Assembly: GCF_000301055.1 (NCBI RefSeq)
Contig: NZ_JH932301.1
Span: forward strand, 220,742 to 269,734
Direction of reading: 5' to 3'
DNA length: 48,993 nt
Source of the DNA: Falseniella ignava CCUG 37419
GTDB taxonomy: Bacteria > Bacillota > Bacilli > Lactobacillales > Aerococcaceae
How positions within the stretch are numbered: the stretch's first letter is position 1; every line of letters begins with the position of its first letter. Shown here piece after piece: positions 7,751 through 15,285 of the stretch. Under the pieces are notes generated by a model. The model saw nothing but the letters and a program-made list of their open reading frames with translations, was not told the origin of the DNA and searched no databases. Position numbers and translations under genes: made by a program.

Positions 7751-8536
7751 CTACTGAATCAGTCGTTGGTAATCGGCCACAAGTTGCTGTGTATAAGGGT
7801 GGGTAGGGTTATGAAAGACTTGTTCAACAGGTCCTGCTTCAACTAACCGCCCATCTTTTAGAATAAATACTTCTTCACAAATTTGCCGAACAACGGATAA
7901 ATCGTGAGTAATAATCAACTTTGTATTGTCGTAATCCAGTTGAAGCTTTTTAAGTTCGTCGAGGATACGATTTTGGGTAATCGCATCGAGTGCGGTGGTT
8001 GCTTCGTCGAGAACCATCAGTTGTGGCTCGAACAATAAGCTCATCGCAATCGAGACGCGTTGTTTCATCCCGCCAGAGAGTTCGTGTGGATAATGTTTCC
8101 TTACAATTGGATCGAGATGGAGTAAAGTAAATAAGTCGATAATTCGTTGATCGATAGCATCCTTTGGCGTATGTGGCCGGTGCGTTAAGTAAATATCGCG
8201 TAATTGTTGTTCGATGCGATGTACCGGGCTTAAAATGTTCATTGAATTTTGGAAGACGACAGAAATTTCTTCCCAGCGAATCCGATTCAAAGCTTCGGGT
8301 TCCATCGATAATAAATCCACCGAATTAAAAAGTACACTGCCACTCACACGGGTTTGTTTAGGGTTTAATAATCGGAGAACGGCGTTCATCAATGTTGTTT
8401 TTCCGCTACCAGATTCGCCAATAATGCCGTAAGTGGTATTTTTATCTAAAGTCAGTGAGACATCATGAATGACTTGATTTTCACCTTGATCTTGAAGGTA
8501 TGAGACATTTAAATTTTGAATTTGCAGTAAACTCAT
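7751..8536 (-). CDS. Peptide ABC transporter ATP-binding protein, OppD/DppD type
   Basis: A 261-residue nucleotide-binding subunit. Walker A GESGSGKT near residue 37, Q-loop VVFQNSMNILSPVHR, signature LSGGMKQR, Walker B MVLDEATTALD and H-loop ITHD are present, with the HPYTQQLV tail. At 261 residues it is shorter than many OppD proteins, lacking most of the C-terminal extension. Its ATG directly abuts the stop codon of the upstream permease gene, which shows tight coupling. Confidence 0.9.
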   Translation of the reverse strand: MSLLQIQNLNVSYLQDQGENQVIHDVSLTLDKNTTYGIIGESGSGKTTLMNAVLRLLNPKQTRVSGSVLFNSVDLLSMEPEALNRIRWEEISVVFQNSMNILSPVHRIEQQLRDIYLTHRPHTPKDAIDQRIIDLFTLLHLDPIVRKHYPHELSGGMKQRVSIAMSLLFEPQLMVLDEATTALDAITQNRILDELKKLQLDYDNTKLIITHDLSVVRQICEEVFILKDGRLVEAGPVEQVFHNPTHPYTQQLVADYQRLIQ

Positions 8537-9385
8537 TTATAACTCCTCCTGTCTCAGTGGATTAGATATTTGATTGAAGCCTTCGGCAATTAAGTGAAAA
8601 GCGTAGACGGTAATAACTAGGAACAATCCACCAAACAGAGCGACCCACCAAGCTCGGGTTAAGTAGGATTTACCATTATAGACAATCCGTCCCCAACTAG
8701 GTTGTAAAGGGTCACCCAATCCTAAGAAAGAAAGGGCTGATTCGTAGAGAATCGCACCGGATACCGAGCTAGCGGCACTGGTAATAATTGGATAGATACC
8801 ATTGGGTACGATATGACGTGTAATAATTCGCCAATCAGATTCACCCAAGGTAATCAAACTTTTAATAAAGGTGCGTTCTTTAAGGGCAATCACTTGCGAG
8901 CGCATCATGCGAGCAGCGCCCGTCCAACTCGTCAGCGCAATTACTAAAATAATATTTAGAATACTAGAGCCATACAAGGCTACAACAATAATGATAAGGA
9001 AGAAAGTTGGGACCATCATAAATACGTTGATGACTTCCGCGATAAGTCGGTCAAACCATCCGCCGTAATATCCAGCAATGGCTCCGATAATAATTCCTAA
9101 TAGATTCGAGATTAAGGCAGCAATTAAGCCAATGGATAAAGAGGTCCGTGTACCTAAAATGACCATGCTGAATAGGTCACGTCCTAATGCATCCGTTCCG
9201 AATAAATAAGTCCTAGAAGGGGGTGCGAGTAAGTCATCATTCAAAAAGGTCGGATCATGTGTAGCAATAACATCGGCAAAAATTGCAATCAAAACTAAAA
9301 TCAGCAAGAAAAAAAGTCCTACTTTGAGCTCGGTTGATTGATTGATTTGTCGCTTTATACGTGTCCATTTTTTCAGTTGAATCAC
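8537..9385 (-). CDS. Peptide ABC transporter permease, OppC/DppC type
   Basis: A 282-residue permease with one N-terminal transmembrane segment, the periplasmic LAPPSRTYLFGTDALGRDLFS block typical of OppC/DppC, and five further segments. The cytoplasmic EAA-like loop lies around ALKERTFIKSLITLGESDWR. The start is a GTG within a four-base GTGA overlap with the OppB-like stop, so translation is coupled. Confidence 0.9.
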   Translation of the reverse strand: MIQLKKWTRIKRQINQSTELKVGLFFLLILVLIAIFADVIATHDPTFLNDDLLAPPSRTYLFGTDALGRDLFSMVILGTRTSLSIGLIAALISNLLGIIIGAIAGYYGGWFDRLIAEVINVFMMVPTFFLIIIVVALYGSSILNIILVIALTSWTGAARMMRSQVIALKERTFIKSLITLGESDWRIITRHIVPNGIYPIITSAASSVSGAILYESALSFLGLGDPLQPSWGRIVYNGKSYLTRAWWVALFGGLFLVITVYAFHLIAEGFNQISNPLRQEEL

Positions 9386-10347
9386 CTCATTCTAATTCTT
9401 GGGTCAACCATCGCTTGCACGATATCAATTAAAATCATAAAAATAATGACTGAAATCGAGATAATTAAATAAATCCCATTCAATATCATATAATCTCGAA
9501 CATTGATTGAATCGATGATTAATCGCCCCATGCCCGGCCAACCGAAGATAATTTCAATCAGTGAGACCCCACTGAGTGTAAAAGCCAGTGACGAACCGAA
9601 AAGAACAATGACTGGCGAGGCAGCATTTTTTAAGACATAACGATTAAAGATATGATTGTCTTGCATGCCAGCGGCTCGGAAGAGCTGAATATAGTCATCT
9701 CCAATCACATTCAAAATCGAAGTACGTACGACACGAAAATAGATTGGAACTTGAATAATAACAATTGTTAGGACTGGCAGTACCATATGGTAACCAATAT
9801 CCAAGGCGCGTCGCATTCCAGTATAGCGCATCCGGACATTTTGCATCCCAGAGGTTGGGAACCATCCTAAGAGAGAGGCGAAAATAATAATTAAGACCAT
9901 CCCAAGCCAGTAGCTCGGAATTGCATCAATGAAGTAAGAAATATTGATTAAGGTCCGATCAAGTGTCCGGTTGTCTTTGCGAACGGAATAAATCCCCAGC
10001 GCCGTGCCGATCAATGCAGACAAAATAGTCGATGATAATGTTAAAATAAGTGTCGGTTTAAGGCGTGAGGATAGAATCGACCAGACACTCACGTTGTTCT
10101 TATACGAAAAACCTAAATCTCCACGTAATAAATTGCGTAAATAATGCCAAAATTGGATGTGGAGAGGATGATTTAAACCATACTCCATCCGAATCTTTTC
10201 AATCATTTGTTGGTTCGGATTTTCTCTTCCGGCAAGTAGTTTAATGGGATCCCCCGGAGCTAATCGAATTAAGAAAAAGGTCAGGACAAAAGTCAATATA
10301 ATGGTAAAAAGTCCTAGAGCAAGACGCTTGAGAACGTATTTCTTCAA
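9382..10347 (-). CDS. Peptide ABC transporter permease, OppB/DppB type
   Basis: A 321-residue permease and the first gene of the operon. The start of OppB proteins is clear (KKYVLKRLALGLFTIILTF), followed by RLAPGDP and about six transmembrane segments; the EAA loop lies near FRAAGMQDNHIFNRYVLKNA. I choose a TTG start at 10345-10347 because AGGAGG stands 7 bases upstream; the frame is open 15 codons further but has no such site. Confidence 0.88.
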   Translation of the reverse strand: MKKYVLKRLALGLFTIILTFVLTFFLIRLAPGDPIKLLAGRENPNQQMIEKIRMEYGLNHPLHIQFWHYLRNLLRGDLGFSYKNNVSVWSILSSRLKPTLILTLSSTILSALIGTALGIYSVRKDNRTLDRTLINISYFIDAIPSYWLGMVLIIIFASLLGWFPTSGMQNVRMRYTGMRRALDIGYHMVLPVLTIVIIQVPIYFRVVRTSILNVIGDDYIQLFRAAGMQDNHIFNRYVLKNAASPVIVLFGSSLAFTLSGVSLIEIIFGWPGMGRLIIDSINVRDYMILNGIYLIISISVIIFMILIDIVQAMVDPRIRMR

Positions 10348-10406
10348 CAGGTTTCCTCCTTTAACTAACACTTCGCTAGTTCGTGAATTCACAAACAGCC
10401 AATTTC

Positions 10407-10494
10407 ATGTTACCATAGAGCTGTAAATTTTCACAAAGAAAGCGCTAAAATTAAAGTGAAATATTCATGAGCGTGAACTCATTTTGTGAAAAAT
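10407..10494 (-). promoter_or_regulatory. Promoter of the peptide transporter operon with CodY-like and cre-like sites
   Basis: On the minus strand TTGTGA (complement of 10431-10436), 18 bases, TAACAT (complement of 10407-10412) with TG at the extended -10 position. Two AT-rich boxes, 10426-10440 and 10480-10494, resemble the CodY motif AATTTTCWGAAAATT with four and three mismatches and are inverted copies of TTTTCACAAA. A cre-like AGAAAGCGCTAAAA (10437-10450, two mismatches) touches the -35. Repression by branched-chain amino acids/GTP and by carbon is inferred; no regulator gene is in the window. Confidence 0.4.
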
Positions 10495-10533
10495 ATTGTA
10501 GTCAAGAAAAAAGCATATTGCCGCTAAAAACGG

Positions 10534-10539
10534 TATAAT
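10534..10539 (+). promoter_or_regulatory. -10 box of the sulfurtransferase pair
   Basis: TATAAT at 10534-10539, about 32 bases before the first rhodanese ATG. The -35 (AAGCAT at 17 bases) is weak. A small CCG/CGG inverted repeat lies just upstream. Confidence 0.45.
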
Positions 10540-10571
10540 GATGCCGAGGATATTTAGAAGGGGGAGAATCG

Positions 10572-11540
10572 ATGAATTTGTCACATGAAGAATTAATGAA
10601 GCAAAATTACAACCGTTCACAACCTGGAGCCGATTCAAGGTTAATGGATTCACAGCGGAAGGTGCATCCGAAGTTCTTTGTTGATGCAACATGGCTAGCC
10701 GAACATCTGGATGAGGTTGTTGTCGTCGAAGTCACTCGTGATGATGCAGCTTACCAGTTGGATCAAGTGCGAACTCGTAAGCATTATTTAGAAGGTCACA
10801 TCCCTGGAGCGATTCATTTATCGACCGATGAATTAGGAGAATTCAAGGGGTACTTTCCTTCAGCGGAAGCGATGGCGAAAGTCTTCGAGCAAAAGGGGAT
10901 TCGTTACGATACACCGGTCGTATTTTACTCTTTTTATGCGCGAGATATTATGTATATTGCGAGTCGAATGGCACTGGTGGCCTATTATTTAGGAGTGGAA
11001 TCCGTTTATTTATTAGACGGTGGTTGGCAGGCGTGGGAACGTGGTGATTATCCCATTGAAGTTGGGGAAGTTACCTTACCTCAAGTCGCATTCGGGCGCT
11101 CGGTGCCTAAGTATCCAGAATTATTAGTTCAGACGCCTGAAGAGGTTGTTCAACTTTGTCAGGCAGAACCTGAGGCAAAATTAGTCAGTGTTCGCAGTTG
11201 GAATGAGTATATCGGATCGAATCAGGGTCATGCTTGGAACAAAGGGGTTGGTGAAATAAAAGGCGCTCTTTACGGTGGAGATGATTTTTTAACGAACGAA
11301 CAAGGTTATGTAGCGAATCCTAAGGAATATCAGCCTTCGTGGGAGGCATGGGGAATCGAGCCAGAAGATAATTTGATTTTATATTGCGGTACGAGCTGGC
11401 GTGCTTCGACGTGTTTCTTTATAATGAAAGAATTGGGATATCAACACTTACGACTGTACGATGGCAGTTGGTATCGATGGTACTTAGCGCATGAAGCAGA
11501 TCCAGAGCGATTCCCAATTCAACAAGGAGATCCAAGATAA
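10572..11540 (+). CDS. Two-domain rhodanese-type sulfurtransferase (copy 1)
   Basis: A 322-residue thiosulfate/3-mercaptopyruvate sulfurtransferase-like protein. The N-terminal rhodanese domain (about 32-165; EGHIPGAIHL, LLDGGWQAW) lacks a cysteine at its active-site loop. The C-terminal domain (about 185-315) carries Cys272 in CGTSWR, followed by AST. This loop differs from the CGSGVT loop of mercaptopyruvate and CRKGVT of thiosulfate sulfurtransferases, so the donor is uncertain. A charged 30-residue N-terminal extension precedes the domain. GGGGGAG lies before the ATG. The next gene, 35 bases on, is its paralogue. Confidence 0.88.
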   Translation: MNLSHEELMKQNYNRSQPGADSRLMDSQRKVHPKFFVDATWLAEHLDEVVVVEVTRDDAAYQLDQVRTRKHYLEGHIPGAIHLSTDELGEFKGYFPSAEAMAKVFEQKGIRYDTPVVFYSFYARDIMYIASRMALVAYYLGVESVYLLDGGWQAWERGDYPIEVGEVTLPQVAFGRSVPKYPELLVQTPEEVVQLCQAEPEAKLVSVRSWNEYIGSNQGHAWNKGVGEIKGALYGGDDFLTNEQGYVANPKEYQPSWEAWGIEPEDNLILYCGTSWRASTCFFIMKELGYQHLRLYDGSWYRWYLAHEADPERFPIQQGDPR

Positions 11541-11575
11541 TTGAAAATAAAAAATTATTTAAGGAGGAAGTCGCG

Positions 11576-12460
11576 ATGGTAGGAAAGAAGCGGTGGCAGA
11601 AAGAGAATGCGCGCCACTATGTTACAAGTGAATGGTTAGCTCAGCAGTTACATGAGGGTCTTGAAATTCAAGTTGTAGAAGTATATGATCCAGTTCAACC
11701 CGGGCCGAACGGACGTAGCCGAGCTGATTATTTGGCTGGGCATATTCCGGGTGCAAGCTTATTTGACTTTACACAATTTGGACCTCGTCCAGAATATTTA
11801 CCACCCCTTGAAGTTTTACAAGAAGTCTTTGAGCAACAAGGGATCCGTTACGATCAACCTGTTGTCTTCTATGGTAGTTCATCGGTTCCTGGAATGCATA
11901 TGGCAGCCAAGACTGCGTTTGTTGCCTATCTTCTGGGTATGGAACAAATTTATATTTTAGATGGAGGCTACCAAGATTGGCTCGATGGGGGCTATGACGT
12001 TGAGTCGGATGAAGTTGCTGTGACGTCGGTGCCATGGGAGAATCCACCTAAAACCCGTCGAGTCGCTATTGTTCAAACACCTGAAGCATATCAAGCGCTG
12101 CGTCAGCAACAGACCGATCGATTAGCTGTAAGCTTCCGAAGTTTGAAAGAATACCAAGGACAAAGTGAACAAGCAGCTGGGGAGATTAAAGGCGCTGTTT
12201 ATGCGGGCGACGAAAGTTTATTTACCGAAACGTATCATATTCAACATCCGGAGAATTTTGAAGATCGTTGGCAAGAAGAGGGTATTTGCCTAGACCGTCC
12301 ACTAGTTATTCACTGTGGATCAGGTTTCCGTGCTTCAACCGGCTTCTTCTTGTTGAAAGAGCTCGGTTATGAAGATGTGATTCTCTTTGATGGCAGTTGG
12401 GCAAAATACTACCCAGCACACCTCCAAGCTCCCGACCAATACCCAATAAAAAATGGTTAA
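11576..12460 (+). CDS. Two-domain rhodanese-type sulfurtransferase (copy 2)
   Basis: A 294-residue paralogue of the previous gene. The inactive N-terminal domain (AGHIPGASLF, ILDGGYQDW) is followed by a C-terminal domain with Cys247 in CGSGFR, which fits the CxxGxR form closely. AAGGAGG precedes the ATG. The pair probably shares one transcript ending at the terminator at 12470. Keeping two copies with different active-site loops suggests different sulfur donors or acceptors; this is inference. Confidence 0.88.
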   Translation: MVGKKRWQKENARHYVTSEWLAQQLHEGLEIQVVEVYDPVQPGPNGRSRADYLAGHIPGASLFDFTQFGPRPEYLPPLEVLQEVFEQQGIRYDQPVVFYGSSSVPGMHMAAKTAFVAYLLGMEQIYILDGGYQDWLDGGYDVESDEVAVTSVPWENPPKTRRVAIVQTPEAYQALRQQQTDRLAVSFRSLKEYQGQSEQAAGEIKGAVYAGDESLFTETYHIQHPENFEDRWQEEGICLDRPLVIHCGSGFRASTGFFLLKELGYEDVILFDGSWAKYYPAHLQAPDQYPIKNG

Positions 12461-12469
12461 TGAATGACA

Positions 12470-12501
12470 AAGTCCACTGTGGTGAGCAGTGGACTTTTTT
12501 T
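12470..12501 (+). terminator. Intrinsic terminator of the sulfurtransferase pair
   Basis: AAGTCCACTG (12470-12479), 7-base loop, CAGTGGACTT (12487-12496), then a T tract to 12501. It lies between convergent genes. Confidence 0.88.
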
Positions 12502-12506
12502 ATCGG

Positions 12507-13412
12507 TTAATAAGCAATAACGCCCACCCCAACGCCTAATTGGTCGAGATGTTGACTGGCAGCTTTTTGCAATGAGGTTTGTTGTGGCAGTGGTTGATCG
12601 ATTGCTTCAATATAAGCGTCTCCGAAAATACGCTCGATACTCATATTTGGCCAGTTGGCTTGTGCAATAATCTCAAAGAGTCGCATAAAGGCAAGGATGT
12701 TGCTAGTCGGCGCCATAAATTGAGCATTATTTGGGTAGAGCAGCCAAGAATAACAATAAAAATAATGGATGGTTAATTCGGGGAAATACCGAGCTTTAAA
12801 TTCACGAGCAAGGTCGAATTCATGGCGAATCTGATTCGGATGGATACGGCTTCCTTCCATAATATGGACACTAATAATTGGGTCCTTTGGTAGTAAATAA
12901 CTCGGAAAGTCTGAACGAAATACAGTATTATCTGGCAATGTTTCCGGCCTGAAATGGGTGAATTCAAATTGTAATTCGCCCAATTTAAAGATACGAAACT
13001 TAAAAATTTGCATTAACCACGGGAAATCAGCTGACGTAATACCTCTTGGATTCGATTGATTGAATCTTAAAAAGAGATCCGAAATGGTTTGGTGAAAAAT
13101 ATCGAGCGACAATTGTTGTTGTTGATAAACTTCTAAGACGTGTTCGAGCATAATGGCTAGCGTAATAAAATTGTCCCAATGATTATCAGTAGCAACCTTT
13201 TCGCCTTTTAGTGCACGAAGTGCCAATGATTGGTAGCGTTGATGATTAAGTGAGTAATCGCGTATCATTGGTTGAATTAATGTGATATCAAATTGTTTAG
13301 ATCTGGAGACGGACTGGTTATATTGAGTGAGGATTTCAGTGAGTCGATTTAGACGGGGAATATAATTTATAAAGTATGTTTCATAACTTGATGTAATGCA
13401 TGGAACGAGCAT
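12507..13412 (-). CDS. Acyltransferase-domain protein, GNAT_C-like
   Basis: A 301-residue cytoplasmic protein resembling the two-domain family called acyltransferase domain-containing protein in Firmicutes: a helical N-terminal half and a GNAT-like C-terminal half. The segment FRIFKLGELQFEF, followed by VHIMEGSRI and YFYCYSWLLYPNN, supports that reading. The substrate is unknown. I take the ATG at 13410-13412, preceded by GGAGGT with 6 bases spacing, over an ATG 15 codons upstream. It stands alone, convergent with the sulfurtransferases. Confidence 0.55.
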   Translation of the reverse strand: MLVPCITSSYETYFINYIPRLNRLTEILTQYNQSVSRSKQFDITLIQPMIRDYSLNHQRYQSLALRALKGEKVATDNHWDNFITLAIMLEHVLEVYQQQQLSLDIFHQTISDLFLRFNQSNPRGITSADFPWLMQIFKFRIFKLGELQFEFTHFRPETLPDNTVFRSDFPSYLLPKDPIISVHIMEGSRIHPNQIRHEFDLAREFKARYFPELTIHYFYCYSWLLYPNNAQFMAPTSNILAFMRLFEIIAQANWPNMSIERIFGDAYIEAIDQPLPQQTSLQKAASQHLDQLGVGVGVIAY

Positions 13413-13498
13413 AAGGAAACCTCCAACGATTGATAGTTTTATTATATCAAATATCAAAAAATCATGCCGTATGATTATTCAATTGATAAGATTTTTGT

Positions 13499-13504
13499 TA
13501 TAAT
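13499..13504 (+). promoter_or_regulatory. Extended -10 promoter of the EIIA gene
   Basis: TGTTATAAT with TATAAT at 13499-13504, about 48 bases before the ATG. No good -35 is visible, as is common for extended -10 promoters. No antiterminator (RAT) site is seen in the leader. Confidence 0.55.
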
Positions 13505-13551
13505 AAAAGTTAAGTTAACAATATTAAGTGAATTATATAAGGAGGCGTACG

Positions 13552-14049
13552 ATGTTCAATTTTTTCAAAAAGAAAACAGAGCCAAAGAATAAAGTGGTTG
13601 AAATCTATGCTGTTGCACCAGGACAATTTGTTCCAATCGATCAAGTGGAAGACCCAGTATTTTCGAAGAAAATGATGGGCGATGGGTTTGCGATTCTACC
13701 CGACTCAGCCGCAATTTATAGCCCAGTTACGGGTAAAGTAGTCAGTGTGTTCCCAACACAACATGCGTTAGGAATCGAATCAGACGGTCTAGATGTCTTG
13801 TTGCATATGGGGATTGATACGGTCGAATTGAATGGAGAACCGTTTGATATATCTGTTCAAGAAAATCAATCGGTAACATCAAGTACACAAGTAGCCACGG
13901 TTGATTTAGTGGCTTTAGACAATGCAGGTAAGAATAATGCGATGATCGTTGTCTTTACCAATTCAGATACCGTAGTTGATCATATTGAATGGATAGCAGA
14001 CGGTCAAGTTCAAGCAAATGCGTTAGTGGCGAAGGTACACTTGAAGTAG
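13552..14049 (+). CDS. PTS glucose-type EIIA protein
   Basis: A 165-residue stand-alone EIIA of the glucose/sucrose class (Crr-like). It accepts phosphate from HPr and passes it to an EIIB domain of a sugar permease. The two active-site histidines are visible: His71 in FPTQHALGIES and His85 in LLHMGIDTVELNGE, the latter being the phosphorylated residue by homology. AAGGAGG fixes the ATG at 13552. No EIIBC is nearby, so it may serve EIIA-less permeases elsewhere. Confidence 0.92.
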   Translation: MFNFFKKKTEPKNKVVEIYAVAPGQFVPIDQVEDPVFSKKMMGDGFAILPDSAAIYSPVTGKVVSVFPTQHALGIESDGLDVLLHMGIDTVELNGEPFDISVQENQSVTSSTQVATVDLVALDNAGKNNAMIVVFTNSDTVVDHIEWIADGQVQANALVAKVHLK

Positions 14050-14119
14050 CGGCTTGACGAACAAACTTTGCAAAGAGAATTATCACATCAAATTATTTCT
14101 GAGATGAAACAAGATGTGT

Positions 14120-14125
14120 TATAAT
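14120..14125 (+). promoter_or_regulatory. Extended -10 promoter of the small anchored protein gene
   Basis: TGTTATAAT, TATAAT at 14120-14125, 35 bases before the ATG. The -35 is weak. Confidence 0.5.
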
Positions 14126-14160
14126 AAGAGTAGCTAATAAAATATCGAGGAGGAAATAAA

Positions 14161-14514
14161 ATGAGTCAAAATAATTCAAACAAACTGTGGGTTTTAGCGG
14201 GCGCAGCATTAGTAGCAGGCGCAGCATTTTTAGTGTTAAATGATGATGCTCGTGAAGGTGCGAAAGCACTAGTCAATCGTGAACGTGCGAAATTATATGT
14301 TCGTAATCACTTAGGTGGTAGCGATGCGATTATAAGTGCAATCGATCATTTACCAGATCGTGAAGTTAATGCAATTTTAGCGATGGCAAATGGAGCTTCT
14401 AAAGGAGCAAATCGCGCTTATAATAAAGGGTCCGATGTATTCAATGCGATTGTAGATCGTGCTCGCGATTTAGGCGACGATGTGACAGATGCTGTCAACG
14501 ACTGGATTAACTAA
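14161..14514 (+). CDS. Small membrane-anchored protein of unknown function
   Basis: A 117-residue protein with one N-terminal transmembrane helix (about 8-26, alanine-rich, GAALVAGAAFLVL) followed by a charged helical tail. It superficially resembles YtxH-type stress proteins but I cannot assign a family. GAGGAGG lies before the ATG. It is monocistronic with its own promoter and terminator. Confidence 0.65.
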   Translation: MSQNNSNKLWVLAGAALVAGAAFLVLNDDAREGAKALVNRERAKLYVRNHLGGSDAIISAIDHLPDREVNAILAMANGASKGANRAYNKGSDVFNAIVDRARDLGDDVTDAVNDWIN

Positions 14515-14534
14515 TTAGAGAATTTTTAATTGAA

Positions 14535-14561
14535 GGCCTCGCTTTGTCGAGGTCTTTTTTT
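14535..14561 (+). terminator. Intrinsic terminator of the small anchored protein gene
   Basis: GGCCTCG (14535-14541) pairs with CGAGGTC (14548-14554), followed by seven T. Confidence 0.82.
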
Positions 14562-14584
14562 GTGAAAACAGCGGGAGGTGCAAA

Positions 14585-15091
14585 ATGGAAAAGGAAGAAG
14601 CGTCGCTACAAGGAATTCACGAACGATGGATGCGACAAGCGTTGGAGGAAGCGGATAAAGCAGAGCAATTGAATGAAGTTCCGATTGGCGCCATTATTGT
14701 CAAAGACCAACAAATTATTGGTAGAGGATATAATGTCCGAGAAACACAACATCAAGCAACGGGACATGCGGAAATTCAAGCAATTGAAGATGCTAACCGC
14801 CACCAACAAGCATGGCGTTTAGAAGGCGCGACGATGTATGTCACGTTAGAACCTTGTCCAATGTGCGCCGGTGCCTTAATTAATTCCCGAATTCAGACAG
14901 TAGTGTATGGGGCCTCAGACCTGAAAGCGGGGTGTGCAGGGACCTTGATGAATTTATTGCAAGATGATCGCTTTAATCATCAAGTTGAAGTTATCTCCGG
15001 AGTTCTTGCAGAAGAATGCGGAGATAAATTAAGTTATTTTTTCAGAAAGTTACGCCAGCGAAAAGGGAAGAATATAGACAGAGCGGAGTAG
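14585..15091 (+). CDS. tadA: tRNA-specific adenosine deaminase
   Basis: A 168-residue zinc-dependent deaminase that converts A34 of tRNA-Arg(ACG) to inosine. The zinc and catalytic motifs are intact: His61-Ala-Glu63 and Pro90-Cys91-Pro-Met-Cys94. GGGAGG stands 7 bases before the ATG. In related genomes tadA usually lies just before the SRP RNA gene and dnaX; here those are about 14.6 kb away, so an island separates them. Confidence 0.95.
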   Translation: MEKEEASLQGIHERWMRQALEEADKAEQLNEVPIGAIIVKDQQIIGRGYNVRETQHQATGHAEIQAIEDANRHQQAWRLEGATMYVTLEPCPMCAGALINSRIQTVVYGASDLKAGCAGTLMNLLQDDRFNHQVEVISGVLAEECGDKLSYFFRKLRQRKGKNIDRAE

Positions 15092-15118
15092 ATTGTTACC
15101 TGTTTGAGTGTCATAGGA

Positions 15119-15148
15119 TTGTCAGTGCTAGGGCATCGTGATATAATT
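15119..15148 (+). promoter_or_regulatory. Promoter of the first ABC importer unit
   Basis: TTGTCA (15119-15124), 18 bases, TATAAT (15143-15148). Transcription from about 15155 would start just before the leader hairpin. A second TATAAT lies at 15132-15137. Confidence 0.6.
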
Positions 15149-15166
15149 CACTTATAATAATAAGTT

Positions 15167-15238
15167 AAAGGAGGGCGCCTATGGTTAGATGATTTGCAAT
15201 AAACATAACTAGGAATGTTAATAGAGTGGCGCCTTTTT
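15167..15238 (+). promoter_or_regulatory. Structured leader with terminator hairpin containing a Shine-Dalgarno
   Basis: GGCGCC (15174-15179) pairs with GGCGCC (15228-15233), which is followed by five T; G-U and A-U pairs can extend the stem to 15169. An inner hairpin AACAT/ATGTT (15202-15219) lies in the loop. The 5' arm overlaps a perfect Shine-Dalgarno AAAGGAGG (15167-15174) placed 6 bases before an ATG. A ribosome there would block the terminator, so translation-coupled antitermination of the importer is possible. It may instead simply be a terminator for tadA readthrough. Confidence 0.5.
15181..15192 (+). CDS. Putative three-codon leader ORF (M-V-R-stop)
   Basis: ATG GTT AGA TGA with AAAGGAGG 6 bases upstream, inside the leader hairpin. 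The initiation region is among the best in the window, yet the frame closes after three codons. Translation is unproven. A matching M-R-K-stop frame lies in the second island leader at 18460. Confidence 0.35.
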   Translation: MVR

Positions 15239-15285
15239 GTGTTGGACGGCGTCAATTGTAGTTGATTGAAAAGAAGGAGAAACAT

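Noticed and set aside
15181-15238. Possible tetrahydrofolate riboswitch in leader 1 because of TAGATGATTTGC
   Set aside because: Only that short word matches. The downstream GGGATG and GAATCATTGCATCC parts of the THF aptamer are missing, and the fold is a simple terminator-like stem.
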